DNA of 64,000 nt from Paraphaeosphaeria minitans (taxonomy: Eukaryota > Ascomycota > Dothideomycetes > Pleosporales > Didymosphaeriaceae): the NCBI GenBank assembly GCA_015832175.1, contig WJXW01000016.1, positions 1,240,001-1,304,000 of the forward strand, written 5' to 3'. Every line of letters starts with the position of its first letter. The first letter of the stretch is position 1. A program made the position numbers and the translations under genes. Positions 45,092 through 57,400 of the stretch are shown one piece after another. The notes beneath the pieces were generated by a model. It saw only the letters and a program-made list of their open reading frames with translations. It was not told the origin of the DNA and made no database searches.

Positions 45092-45329
45092 TGTAGGTTT
45101 AGCTTAATCTGTAATTAAGTATTTAAGGGTTAATAGTATACTATCGTACAAAAGGTGAGAAGTAGGTTTAATTAATTACGTCTTGTCTATCGTATAAAGG
45201 GGCACTGAGGACCTTATGAAGTCTCTGCCTCTTAGCGCTGACCTAAGTAGTGGGTCCTTGTGCGGGTCCCTATAGGTAGGCAGGCCCCTATTTCACTCAG
45301 TGCTATTTGTACGATAAACTGTACGGACA
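45092..45329 (-). repeat. Mini-1 copy b 5' LTR (238 bp)
   Basis: TGTAGGTTTAGCTT to GTACGGACA, followed by CTAGG (45330-45334). Confidence 0.9.
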
Positions 45330-45334
45330 CTAGG

Positions 45335-46690
45335 GTTAATATTTAAGTAGGTTTACTTTTTCTTCCTTTTTTATAAATATATATGTCTATTTCTTGTACT
45401 CTCTTAGTAAGGTAAAAAGTGTACTATTATCCTCCTTCTTACGCTTTTTAATCTAGTGGTTCCTACTAGCGTCTACTAAGGTGTATTTCTATTTTTTAAC
45501 TATCTGTTGTAGTATTATGTTATTAATAACTCCCTTATCTACTATTATTTTTAGTTAATATATAGGCTTTGCTTATAATACATAATTACAGCGTTTAAAT
45601 AATATTTTCTTTATACCCTAGTTAATCTGTAGGTTGTGTATTATTAACTAAAGTAATCCTAAGACTAACTTATACTTAGATTCTAGTAAAACATCTAAAG
45701 TAAGTTCTTCTCTATATTCTTAGACTGTTATTGTGGTAGTGACCTCCTAGTATATTTAAGGTATCTTAGGCATTAGGGATCTATTTGCAACATAGATAAT
45801 ATAGAGTACTTTTTTCTCTAATATTATAAGTCCTGCTTATTTTACTATCTAATAAGATATAAAGTTCTTTCCTACTCCTAAGTCTATAAGAGCTTAAGCC
45901 TATATTCCTTTAAGCTATACTAGTAGCTTAACTAATACTATGCTTACTATAGCATTTAATTTAATAAAGGCGTTTTCTTGTCTAAATTTAGGCCTAAAAA
46001 AGACATCTATTTGTGTAGGTTGTAGTTAAGTTCTAGTGCCTAGTATACGCTTCTAAGCATCTGCTTCTATTATTATTCTCAAGTATATAGTTTATATAGA
46101 TCGTCTTTTTTTTTCTATAAGGATATTCTGCTGTTTTTTCTCCTACAGTCTTCACTATTCCTATACTAGTTAAATTAGTAGTTCTATTATTACTTCCTAC
46201 GTAGGGCAGTTTACAAAGCTGTCTAAGTGTTTAGCTATATAATAGTATTTATAGTCTTAGTTTAGACATGTGTACTAGTATAGTTATATACAGTCTCTAT
46301 TAATAAGCATATTATAGCATTTATTACCCTTTAGCGTAAGGTGAGGAAAGTATTTTACTTATTATTTAATCTAGAGGTGTTTATTGTAAGCTGTAATAGG
46401 GTAGTCTATCTACATCTATTTATAGTGTAGTTTCCTTCTAGGTTATTTCTTATTCTCCTCTTTCTCTATTTTATATTATATATATATTAGTTCTTCGCAA
46501 TGCGTCTATATACAAAATTAGTATATAGGATTTTAGTAGTCTAGGTAGTACTTTAGTACGTAGTCTAACTTCTTATTTTTATAGAGTTATATTCCTTTTA
46601 GTGCCTAGTAGGGTTCTATGTAGTTCTAAATATTTAGTTTATACTTAGGTGACATAAGGTTATCTTCTTCCTACCTACTTTATAGGTAAG
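45335..46690 (-). pseudogene. Gyp-1 copy C protease and gag-pol linker
   Basis: The minus-strand frame contains an aspartic-protease signature at 45896-45866, AQALIDLGVGKNFIS, corresponding to the ALIDSGA motif of gypsy proteases (Ser/Ala changed). This is followed by the hydrophobic IVKQAGL.., LYIIYVANRSL and VLLESKYKLVLGL segments typical of the fold down to about 45620. It cuts the gag product and polyprotein in an active element. Upstream (46690-45950) is a less conserved linker. The 3' side runs into RT but is interrupted at 45330 by Mini-1 copy b. A frame change between gag and protease is likely. Confidence 0.8.
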
Positions 46691-47830
46691 GAGTAGGAGA
46701 TCTTAGTATCTCTTCTACGTCTTCTATATTATAGTATATGTTAGAGTTGTCTTCTAGATCTTTATATAATTATAAGTTAGGTAAATCTAATTACTTACTT
46801 TATTCTAGCGTAACGCATTAGTAACTAAATAGTGTTATAATAACCTCCTATTCCTTATTAGGTTCTTAGTCCTTAATAGTTAGTACATTTAACTTAGTTT
46901 AATAGACTTTGTTCTTTAATCTATAGTTTCTAGCTATATGGCCTAGTTTACTATATATAAAGCATTTATAGGTCTTAGTTATTAGTTATTAACTTCTATT
47001 AGAAACGCGTTTATTAGGCTGCTTAGGGCCTATCCTTCCTCCTTTTCCTTTACCTAAGTAGTTAAACTAGACATTTTCTATTAGTTTATATCTCTAGTAT
47101 TTCCTTAGCTATTACTTTTAGATAATTCTAATAGAGTTCTTATAAACCACTTTTACTAATTATCTAAAGCTTATTGCCTTAGGGTTTTAGTAGAGCTCTT
47201 ATTATAATAAAAACTATTCTCTATTAATTATAATAGTTTCTTTATATAGTTCTTTAAAGTTAGTAATTTGCGCACTACTACGTGAGAGTTCCTTACGTAG
47301 TTTCTATTTAAGTCCTTATTTATATATGTCCTAGAGAAATTTATTGTCCTAGTTAAGCTACATAGTGTATCTGCGAAACTTAGCTATGTGCTTAGCTACT
47401 AATTATTTCTAAGTTATAGTCTAAATCTTTACCTTTATAATAGAGTCTTTATTAGTAATCCTAAAGAGTTGTTTAAGGCATTTCTTAAAATTATTATAAT
47501 CCTTAATAATATTAACTGCATTAGCGTGCTTATTTACGTAATTATTATTATTATTATTATTATAGTCTATTCCTAGGTACTTTTTAAGGTAGAGATAGAT
47601 TTATAATCCTGCATCTCCTCGCATATATATTACTATAAAGATAACTTTCTTTTTATCTTTAAAAGGTTTGTCTAAGTTAAAGAAGTAGAGGTCTAACTAA
47701 AGAATGTAGACGTTAGTTTAAGATTATTTGCTAAAGTAGAGATTAGGTTTATACGCCTTACTACTATTATTTATAGAAGTAATCTTAGCGGCACCTAAAG
47801 CTATAGAAGAGGTAGGAGTTTGTAAAGTAC
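46690..47830 (-). pseudogene. Gyp-1 copy C gag relic
   Basis: On the minus strand, starting soon after the 5' LTR (47852), the frame gives a gag protein. It has a run of asparagines near 47563-47541 encoded by (ATT)n, a capsid-like helical part (FKKCLKQLFRI, then LVAKHIAKFRRYT) at about 47480-47380, a basic stretch (KGKGGRIGPKQPNK) near 47060, and a zinc knuckle KCFIYSKLGHIARNYR at 46967-46925 (C-x2-C-x4-H-x4-C with C-to-Y changes). RIP stops are spread throughout. The start codon is not identifiable with confidence. It is followed by the protease region. Confidence 0.82.
47541..47563. repeat. (ATT)n microsatellite in gag
   Basis: About seven ATT units, read as AAT (Asn) codons on the minus strand. 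Confidence 0.85.
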
Positions 47831-47851
47831 TTATATTAAGGGTGTTTAAGA

Positions 47852-48268
47852 TGTTAAATCTAAGAAGGTAGCTAGTCCTAAAGGGTTAAAGTTAGTTCTT
47901 AGGCAGGAGTACTTATAGAAGGTAGAAGGTCCTATTAATATAATAGTATCTTGCGAAGTGTAACAAGTTAATAATTTAGTCTACTAGAATCTAAATAATA
48001 GATTAATAAATAGGTTAAATATAAGTATAGAAAGTCTATCCTTACGTTCCTATATACTAAGCAAAGTCCGCTCTATACGGAGCGCTTTATAGAGAGTAGT
48101 TATGTATATTATACTCTAGTACAAAGCAATTAAGCCCTCTATACAGAGTAGTTACGTGACTTCTTTATTTAAGGCGTAGCCAGCCTTAAATCCCTGCTTA
48201 ATCCTTGCTACGCGCCCACTAGGTACAAAACCAGCTTCCCGCCATTATGTGGATTTCAGATCCTAACA
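47852..48268 (-). repeat. Gyp-1 copy C 5' LTR (417 bp)
   Basis: Plus-strand TGTTAAATCT to GATCCTAACA, followed by target duplicate GAATT at 48269-48273, then the rest of the Copia LTR. Confidence 0.92.
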
Positions 48269-48273
48269 GAATT

Positions 48274-48299
48274 ACAGAAGTAAGTGTTTTACTTTAACA
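48274..48299 (-). repeat. Cop-1 copy 3 3' LTR, second part
   Basis: The last 26 bp (..TTTTACTTTAACA) completing the LTR begun at 25211. Confidence 0.9.
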
Positions 48300-49349
48300 T
48301 ACCCCCTAGGTAATCGCTTAAAGTGGATCACCTATCCTAAGAAGTAATTTTTAATTGTCTAAATCCTTCTTAAAGATCTTTAAAAAACCATCTAAAGGCT
48401 ATTTAAAGATTAAAAAACTATTAAGAATTGTTCTTCCAAATCTCCTTATCTTAAGAACAGCGATTCTATCACCCCCTATTTATTATAATAGCAAAACAAT
48501 CGCTATTTATCTTTTAAATCACGAATCCTATTATAAATCGTGTCTAGAATCTCTTCTTCTAGTAGGTTAGGAGCTTATAAGCGTGGCATAAAGGCCTAGA
48601 GCATAAACGCTTCTATTCTACTACTCTTTTTACTTACTTCCTATTAACTATAAAGTAATTTCCCCGCTCTTACTAGCTAGCAAGTACAATAGGCAGGCGC
48701 GTTTTAATTAGGAAAGAGTAGTAGTAAAAGAAATAAGTAGTAAGAAAGGAGCGTATTTAGCGCTTAATAATTAAATAGGTGGTAGAGCATATAAGCCCTT
48801 TACTAGCGCTTAATTTTCTTTCTTTAATCTTTTACTTTTAACGCTTTAACTTCCTATCTAATTTAAGCCTACTAGTTTAAGCCTTTAAATCCTACTACCT
48901 TATAGTAGGTTCTCTTCTTCTAATTATTACTTTACGCTCTTTCTATTATTTAGAGCTTTGCTAACTCTTTTAAATATCTAATAACCTAGCTAAAGCACGC
49001 GCAGCAAAGGCTATAAAAGCTACTAAATAAAGAAGAGGTAGAAGAGGTGAATAGGGTAAGGAATTACCTACTGTAGAGAGGAGGAGAGGAGGAGAATAGG
49101 GAGAATTTCCTACTACTAATTATAGGGGGATTCTCGCACCCCTATAATTAAGCAAAGGAGGAAAAAAGTCTATAAGCTTATAAATAAGCTCTTTAATCTT
49201 CTTTTTCTCTAATTTCTATTCTCTCTCTAATCTTTTCTTTCTTTTCTTTTTCTTTTCTTATTTCCTAGCTCTAAATTAATAATTCTAGGTAGTTAATAGA
49301 TTAATTCTTTACTTACTTACTCTTATTCTATAATTATTATGCTTATATT
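48300..49349 (-). other. Cop-1 copy 3 3' region, shortened
   Basis: Non-coding tail on the minus strand. It has hairpin H1 at 49119-49150 (AATTATAGGGG/CCCCTATAATT), hairpin H2 at 48309-48334 and the purine tract (CACCTAGGGGGTA) at 48300-48309. A deletion of about 0.6 kb relative to copies 2 and 4 joins sequence near 49028. No gene is seen; the open stretch at 48355-48570 on the plus strand is antisense to this tail and shows no homology. Confidence 0.75.
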
Positions 49350-52300
49350 TTACAGATTTAATAGCCTTTTAAATCTATTAAACTACTAATAAGTAAGAGC
49401 CTTTGTAAGGCTATCTGCTAGCATTTCGCTAATTAGAAGATATTCCACTTAAAACAATTCTTTTACATGCTCTTACTATAACTATATATTCTAAATATCT
49501 ATATAGCGTAGTTAAGTAGTAATTCTTTCGTTCTTTCTAATTACTAAATAAATAGTTTAAAGATTGTTACAATAGACCTTCTATAAAGGTCCTAGATCTA
49601 GAGTAAGCTTAGTAAAGAATCTCTTAATTACTATAGCTTCTTTACTTATATATTTAAGCGCTAGAAGCTCTGCTTCTGTTATTAAAGTAGTAATTATATT
49701 CTATTAAGCTACTTTCTATAGGATAGCTCCTCTAAATAATAAGATAATATATCTATAGGAAGATTACCGTAATATTAGATTATTAGCAAAAGAGGCATTT
49801 CTATATATTAGCAGATTAGGTCTATTATAGCCACTAAAGACTATAGCCTACTATCTAGTTTAATAGAGGTAAAGGATTACACAGTTAATAGTAGCAAAGT
49901 GTTCTTTACTTAGATTTATTGGAAAGTGTGATAGCTTTAACACTATAAAAGCTATATCTAGGCGTAGCATAATTACTATATAAAGAGCTAATCCTACCTC
50001 TTCTTAAAAGAGCTTTATTTCTTAAGGAGTAGCTTCTCCTATGCTTAGAATAAAATCTTCTACTAATAGAGGTGTAAAAGGAAAGCTTATAGAGTTTAAA
50101 AGATTAAACTTTTTTATAATTTTATTAATATAGGTATTATAGACTAGAGAAATTAATCTTGCTTCTCTATCCCTAATTACTTAAACACCTAGGAACTACT
50201 CTACTAGTCCTTTTAATTTAATCTTGTGTTTGTTCGTAATCTTTTTTTAAAAATCTAGGGCTTCTTTCTCTTTACTCTTGTAATAGAGAAGAAGAATATT
50301 ATTAATATAAAAGTAGAATAATAATACTTTAATCACTATTAAAGAAAAGGCATAGCTCTTCTAGCAAAGCTAAGAGTCTATAAGATTAAAGTAATCCTAT
50401 AAATTCCTTATATTAAAGAAGTAGTGAATCTCTTAAGCTATATAAAACTTAATTTAATCTTACACACTTTCCTAGCTTTTTAAAACTATTAGGTAATTTA
50501 CAAGTTACTAGATTAGCAGCTATAATAAAAGTATTTAGAAACGCTCCTACTATATTAAATTATAAGATTTCTAGATTAAATTCTACTACTAGAGCTATAG
50601 CTAATTAGAAAGATCTTACTACTAGAGTAGCAGCATAGGTAAAGTAGAGAGTATTCTTTTTCTAAAGATCTACTCTTATAACAATTAGAGCTTTACACTT
50701 TTTAAAGTATTTATTTTAATTAAACTTATAGGTAAAGACCTACTTTAAAGGGAGCAGATTCGCTCTAACACCTCTAATTATTTAATCTCTATCTAGGTGC
50801 CTTTATCTTGTAAAGTTAAGATCTCTTTATAAGTAGTAAGGAGGAATAGCTTCTTATATAGATAATTATAAAAGTGTTTCTATAGGGTTAGCTTTAGTGT
50901 AAGCTCGTCTCTATAAGTCTAAGCTATATAAGACGCTCTAGGCGCCTTTTTAAGTATAGAAGTAAATACTATTGCATTTAGTATAATATATTCTTCTTAC
51001 TTAGACTAGGCCTCTACTACTTCTAGTATAAATGTGTGCTCTAATATTATATTAAGATTATTTTAAAAATAATTAGTAATTAGTATATAAGTACCTAGCT
51101 TTTACCTACCCCTTAGCTAATTATTTTAATTATTTTGCTTCCTTAATCTTTGTAATAGTAAATAGCTATTTATTAGTTAGTTAATTTTTAGTATTTTACT
51201 ATAATTTCGCCTACTTATTCTACTTACCTCTAAATAGATCTGCCTTCGCCTTTAGCGCGCTAGTAGGTTATTTATTTTATCTAGCGTAATTAAGTTATCT
51301 GCGCTAGGTTAATTAGTAACCTAATTAGTTTCTACTAATAAATAGGGTATTAAATCCCTAGATTCTAGTAGGCTAGCTCTCTTAGTAGTATTCTAGTGGC
51401 TGCTAGATATCTCTTAATCGCTTAATAGATTACCCCTAAAATTACCTAGCTCTAGTGTTTAATTAGGGGTTACAAGTCCTATACTTCTTTTCCTACTTAA
51501 GTAAATTCTTAGCTACTAGCTAGCTAAGCCTATAGCTTACTTAGTAGTAGGTACCTTAGGTTCTTAATTACTTAGCTAGCCTACTTTGCTTTTAATTACC
51601 TAAGGGTTACCTATAGGTCTAGTAGTAGTTCTTATATACTTATTTGTTTTAGGAAGAATATTAAGCGCGTTTTTATACACTTTTTCTAGATTATTTAGCT
51701 CTCTTTCTTAGAAGGTTTCTACTATTTTTAATACTTCTATCTTTAGAATAGATTATTCCTCTAATCTTTTATAGAATAAGAACTTATTAAACTTTATGTT
51801 TTGTATAGTGATTACCTAATTAAGCTAGGAAATCTATATTTAGTAGATATTAGAAGCTTTATAGCCTACTAGGTATCTAATATAGCCCCTAGGATTTACT
51901 TTAAATCTTTTTCTATCTTGCCTAGCTACACGCTTCTAATCTAAAAAGTAAGCTTAGTAGCTATAGGCGTAGATAGCACTCTAGTTTAGATAAAGATTAG
52001 CTGTCCTATATTATATTTTTACTAGTTTAAAATAACAAAAATATTATCTAAACTAAGCATCTAACGTTTTATTAGGTAATTAATAGCCTAATACTAGGCT
52101 AGAAATTATTTCTTAGAGCTAGTATACTGCTTATATAATCTTAGGCTAGAGATTTAATAGTAGATTTGCGCTTATTTGTATTTTAATTACTTTTATTATA
52201 AGCTCTTAGCCTACTTTTTCTGCAGCGCTATTAGGCTTATATATATAGGGCGGTAGTCTACTAATTATTATCTCTTCCTAATTAGCCTAAAATTTATACT

Positions 52301-54150
52301 AGGATTTCCCTTTCTATAGAAGTGTTACTGTATTATTATCTTAGTAGATTTTTATAATTTAAAGCTTATATTTTATATTAATAAGAGCTAAGAAATTCTA
52401 CTACACTCTTATTATCTTAGAAAGCGTCTATATTCTAAAATTAAAAATGTAAGGTTTCTTCCTAAAATTTTCTTTAATTAGTAAAACCTAGTTTTCTCTA
52501 TTTTAAGTAGTGGGCATATTAAATAAATCCTAGAATAATAAGTAAAATAGCCTAAGTAATTATTCTCTAGGTCTTTTAGAGATTGCCTAGGTTATATGTA
52601 TAGTAGTATAGTGCTTGTAATTCTTTCTTAATATTCTAGTAATTTTTATACCTTAGGCTATAGTTACTAGAGTTTATAGGGCTCTACTTCCTGCATACCC
52701 TGCTTAAAGGTGCTAGAGGTCCTTAGAATCTAATCTTTTAATATTAACCTAGGATAATTCTTTAGTAGTTACACTTATAATAATTAGATAAGAGTAGATT
52801 AGCTTATATTATAAGAAAGTAAAATTATACTCGCATTTTAGGTCTACTAAAATAATACTTTATTCTAGGCTTCTAATCCTAAAAGTGTAATCTAAACTAA
52901 AGTACTAAATCTTTACTTTCTTTAAAAGAGCTTCTAATATAATATTTATATAAAAGCCTTCTACTACTCTTACTCTTTAGAGTAGTAGATCTTTTATAAA
53001 TCTCTTATTTTTCCTATATAAAGTGTTCTTAATTAGTCTATTACTAATTCCTAAGATTAGGAGGCTTTGCGTACCTATCTCTACACTCTTATTTAATAAT
53101 TAAAATATTTTAGAAATAAGTCTTTTGTAATTATTAACTAGGTAAACTACTATAGTACTATTTAGTATTATATATTCTAACAAAGGATAAGCGTTAGAAT
53201 ATAGAGTAGAGTAGACACCTAATGCTCTATTATCTATAGGCAGATTAAATAGGTTTAGTAGAGCAGTAGTAATACTACTAGGATACTTAATAGTTTTAGT
53301 AGAGGATTGTTTCTTATTCTATCCTACCTTTGTGATCGCATTATAAAGGTTTAACTACTTAGGCTACTTAAGTTAATTAAGAATTTCTAATTTTTCTTTA
53401 TTAGTAAAATTAAATAATAATGTTCTATTCTAGGGTAATCTAGCTATTGCGGTTTAAAGTCTTTAGCACTCTATTAGTTTTCACCTATAAGTATAGGGCT
53501 TATAGAGATAGTTTGGTTGTTTCTTTATCTAATTAGACAAATAAGAACTATTAGAGTTAGTAGATTGTTTTAATAATCTATTAAAAGTGGCGAATACCCT
53601 ACTTGTTTTATTAGAACTAGATTAGATTAAATACTTTTAGACAAGCGCTAAAAATACCTTCCCTAGATTATTTAGCGTAATCTAATTCTGTCCTAGCGTC
53701 TTATTCTAGATTAGCTATTAGTTTATTAATTAGGCCTAATCTAGTGCTATACGCGCAGTGATTATATTTAGGAAATCTTAGGTAGTAAATAGTCTACTAA
53801 TTTCGCTAATTAAGTAAGTCTTCGCTTTTTAATAGAGGAGCTGCCACTCTTTAAACTAGGTCTTAGGACTTTATTTTGCCTACTTAGCCTTCTTAAGATA
53901 AGCGTAGTATAAAGCTTAAATATTATTCTATATAGCTCCTTTATTTAGTGCGAGATCTTCCTTTAAGAGTTAAATTAGAGACTAAAGCGTAGTATAGCGT
54001 GTATTAACTAGAGTGATTATGGCAGGAGTAAGTAGATTAGGCGATACTATAGCGTTTACTTAAGTCTAGAGATTCTATATCTTAGTATAGTCTACTTGCT
54101 AGTCTAAAACTGCTACTCTATATTCTACTATTTATAAAGGAAAGCTCTCC
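49350..54150 (-). pseudogene. Cop-1 copy 3 gag-pol relic, main part
   Basis: Reverse-strand Copia polyprotein, collinear with copy 1. The stop is at 49352-49350. RNase H end motifs are near 49420, RT with the FNIVGAF and YxxN boxes at about 50570-50290, the lysine/arginine linker at 51100-51700, the integrase core at 52500-52200, and gag from 53000 upward. It joins in frame with 61400-61644 when Cop-1 copy 4 and one TCTCC duplicate are removed, giving 1682 codons, one more than copy 1. Only nonsense and missense RIP changes are obvious. Dead. Confidence 0.9.
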
Positions 54151-54345
54151 TGTTAAAGTAAAACACTTACTTCTGTGATTCTTTCTGGATCCACTAATTC
54201 AGATCACGGGATTCTTGCCAAGAGGCTTGTTTCTTTTGTATATAGTCTGCCCTTTTAGCATCCTTTCCTACAATTAGCTCTTTATATTCTTTATAACTCT
54301 GCTCCTAAATATCCTATAATAGTTTAAGCCCTTTTTACTACAATA
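54151..54345 (+). repeat. Cop-1 copy 4 5' LTR (195 bp)
   Basis: TGTTAAAGTAAAACACTTAC to TTTTTACTACAATA (two C-to-T changes at the end). The primer-binding site GTTATAAGCCTAGCGCTT follows. Confidence 0.93.
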
Positions 54346-54479
54346 GTTATAAGCCTAGCGCTTAGAACGTAAGATAATTCTCCCTACTTACTTAGTAACA
54401 CTCAAATTATTATACAACACTCTATTTAGAACCTCTCTACGATATAACCCCTTTATTTCTAATTATAAAAATTGTTAAA

Positions 54480-57400
54480 ATAGTAGAAGTATAGCTCATT
54501 AATCGCGCTAGCTAGCCCTACTAATTTGTCTAGCTTTAATTCTAAGTAAACTTAAAAGGAATCTAGAACTAAATTAACCTAGAGGCGATTAACGCTCTAG
54601 CAATTAATTACGTAAAGCTAGAACAACCTCTACTCTTATAGAAACTATTACTAATTGCGGATACAGCCTCTATAGTAAGTATTTAATTATATAAAGCAGA
54701 GCTTACTAAGTATAAAATAGATAAGAAAAGCTTTCTTTTATAAATAGTAGAATATAGAGTAGTAGTTTTAGACTAGTAAGCAGACTGTACTAAGATACAG
54801 AATCTCTAGACTTAGGTAAACGCTATAGTATCGCCTAATCTACTTACTCCTGCCATAATTACTCTAGTTAATACACGCTATACTACGCTTTAGTTCTTAA
54901 TTTAACTCTTAAAAGAAGATCTTGCACTAAATAAAGGAGCTATATAAAATAATATTTAAGCTTTGTACTGCGCTTATCTTAAGAAGGCTAAGTAGGTAAG
55001 ATAAAGTCCTAAGACCTAGTTTAAAGAGTAGCAGCTTCTCTATTAAAAAGCAAAAACCTACTTAATTAGTAAAATTAGCAGACTACTTACTACCTAAGAT
55101 TTCCTAAATATAATTACTGCGTGTATAACACTAAATTAGGCCTAATTAATAAACTAACAGCTAATCTAAAATAAGACGCTAGAACAGAATTAGATTACGC
55201 TAGACAATTTAGGGAAAGTATTTTTAGCGCTTGTCTAGAAGTATTTAATCTAATCTAGTTCTAATAAAACAAGTAGAGTATTCGCCACTTTTAATAGATT
55301 ATTAAGACAATCTACTAACTCTAGTAGTTCTAGTTTGTCTAATTAGATAAAGAAACAACCAAACTGTCCCTATAAGCCCTATACTTATAGGTAGAAACTA
55401 ATAGAGTGCTAAAGACTTTAAACTACAATAGCTAGATTACCTTAGGATAGAATATTATTATTTAATCTTACTAATAAAGAAAAATTAGAGATTCTTAATT
55501 AACTTAAGTAGCCTAAGTAGTTAAACCTTTATAATATAATTACGAAGGCAGGATAGAATAAGAAATAATCCTCTACTAAAACTATTAAGTATTCTAGTAG
55601 TATTACTACTACTCTACTAAACCTATTTAATCTGCCTACAGATAATAGAGTATTAGGTGTCTACTCTACTCTATATTCTAACGCTTATCCTCTATTAGAA
55701 TGTATAATACTAGATAGTGCTATAGTAGTTTACCTAGTTAATAATTACAAAAGACTTATTCCTAGGACGTTTTAATTATTAAATAAGAGTGTAGAGGTAG
55801 GTATATAAAGCCTTCTAATCTTAGGAATTAGTAATAGACTAATTAAGAACGCTTTACATAGGAAAAATAGGAGATTTATAGAAAATCTACTACTCTAAGG
55901 AGTAAGAGTAGTAGAAGGCTTTTATGTAAATATTATATTAGAAGCTCTTTTAAAGAAAGCAAAGATTTAGTACTTTAGTTTAGATTATACTCTTAAGATT
56001 AGAAGCCTAGAATAAAGTGTTATTTTAGTAGACTTAAGATATAAGTATAATTTTACTTTCTTATAATATAAGCTAATCTGCTCTTATTTAATTATTATAA
56101 GTGTAACTACTAAAAGATTATCCTAGGTTAATATTAAGGGATTAGATTCTAAGGACCTCTAGCACCTTTAAGCAGGGCATGTAGGAAGTAGAGCCCTATA
56201 AGCTCTAGTAACTGCAGCCTAAGGTGTAAAGATTACTAGAATATTAAGGAAGGATTGCAAGCACTATACTACTATATACGTAACTTAGGTAATCTCTAAG
56301 AGACCTAAAGAATAATTACTTAGGCTATTTTACTTATTATCTTAAGATCTATTTAATATACCTACTACTTAAAATAGAGAAAACTAGGTTTTACTAATTA
56401 AAGAAGATTTTAGTAAGAAACCTTACATTTTTAATTTTAGAATAAAGACGCTTTCTAAGATAATAAAAGTGTAGTAGGATTTTTTAGCTCTTATTAATAC
56501 AAAATACAAGCTTTAAATTACAAAAATCTACTAGAATAATAATACAGTAATACTTCTATAGAGAGGGAAATCCTAGTATAAATTTTAGGCTAATTAGGAA
56601 GGGATAACGATTAGTAGACTACTACCCTATACGTATAAGCCTAATAGCGCTGTAGAAAGAGTAGGCTAGGAGCTTATAATAAAAGTAATTAAAATACAAA
56701 TAAGCGTAAATCTACTATTAAATCTCTAGCCTAAGATTATATAAGCGGCATGCTAGCTCTAAGGAATAATTCCTAGCTTAGTATTAGGCTATTAATTACC
56801 TAATAAAATATTAGATGCTTAGTTTAGATAATATTTTTGTTATTTTAAACTAGTAAAAACACAACATAGGACAGCTAATCTTTGTCTAAACTAGAGTGCT
56901 GTCTACGCCTATAGCTACTAAGCTTACCCTTTAGATTAGGAGCGTGTAGCTAGGTAAGATAGAAGAGGATTTAAAGTAAATCCTAGGGGCTATATTAGAT
57001 ACCTAGTAGGCTATAAAGCTTCTAATATCTACTAAATATAGATTCTCTAGCTTAATTAGGTAATTACTACACAAAATGTAAAGTTTAATAAGTCCTTATT
57101 CTATAAAGGATTAGAGGAATAATCTATTCTAAAGATAAAAGTGTTAAAAATAGTAGAAAGCCTCTAAGAAGGAGAGCTAAATAATTTAAAAAAAGTGTAT
57201 AAAAACGCGCTTAATATTCTTCCTAAAATAAATAAGTATATAAGAACTACTACTAGACCTATAGGTAACCCTTAGGTAATTAAAAGCAAAGCAGGCTAGC
57301 TAAATAATTAAGAACCTAAGGTACCTACTACTAAGCGAGCTATAGGCTTAGCTAGCTAGTAGCTAAGAATTTGCTTAAGTAGGAAAGGAAGTATAGGACT

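Larger units (their letters stand above)
42318..45329 (-). mobile_element. Mini-1 copy b, non-autonomous LTR retrotransposon with gag
   Basis: LTRs of 238 bp (42318-42555 and 45092-45329; TGTTGG..GGACA on the plus strand), 5-bp duplication CTAGG (42313-42317 and 45330-45334), 3012 bp in all. It lies minus-strand in Gyp-1 copy C between protease and RT. The interior of 2536 bp encodes a gag-like protein with a cysteine knuckle but no protease, integrase or RT. It is the fuller version of copy a (333-2517), which has lost about 0.8 kb internally. Tandem repeats occupy the 5' leader (44662-45001). Confidence 0.92.
25380..48268 (-). mobile_element. Gyp-1 copy C, minus-strand Ty3/Gypsy chromovirus with nested insertions
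   Basis: The LTRs are 417 bp (25380-25796 and 47852-48268; TGTTAAATC..CCTAACA on the plus strand) with target duplication GAATC (25375-25379) and GAATT (48269-48273, one C-to-T change). The nested insertions are Cop-1 copy 1 (28575-34483), Cop-1 copy 2 (34531-41850) and Mini-1 copy b (42318-45329). Removing them leaves about 6.6 kb that reads on the minus strand as gag with zinc knuckle, protease, RT, RNase H, integrase and chromodomain, with an antisense ORF before the 3' LTR. It is the same family as 1-3088. Confidence 0.93.

Noticed and set aside
48355..48570. Open stretch of 71 codons on the plus strand starting MSKSFLK
   Set aside because: It is antisense to the non-coding tail of Cop-1 copy 3, is broken in the equivalent places of copies 2 and 4, and matches no domain. 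Chance frame.
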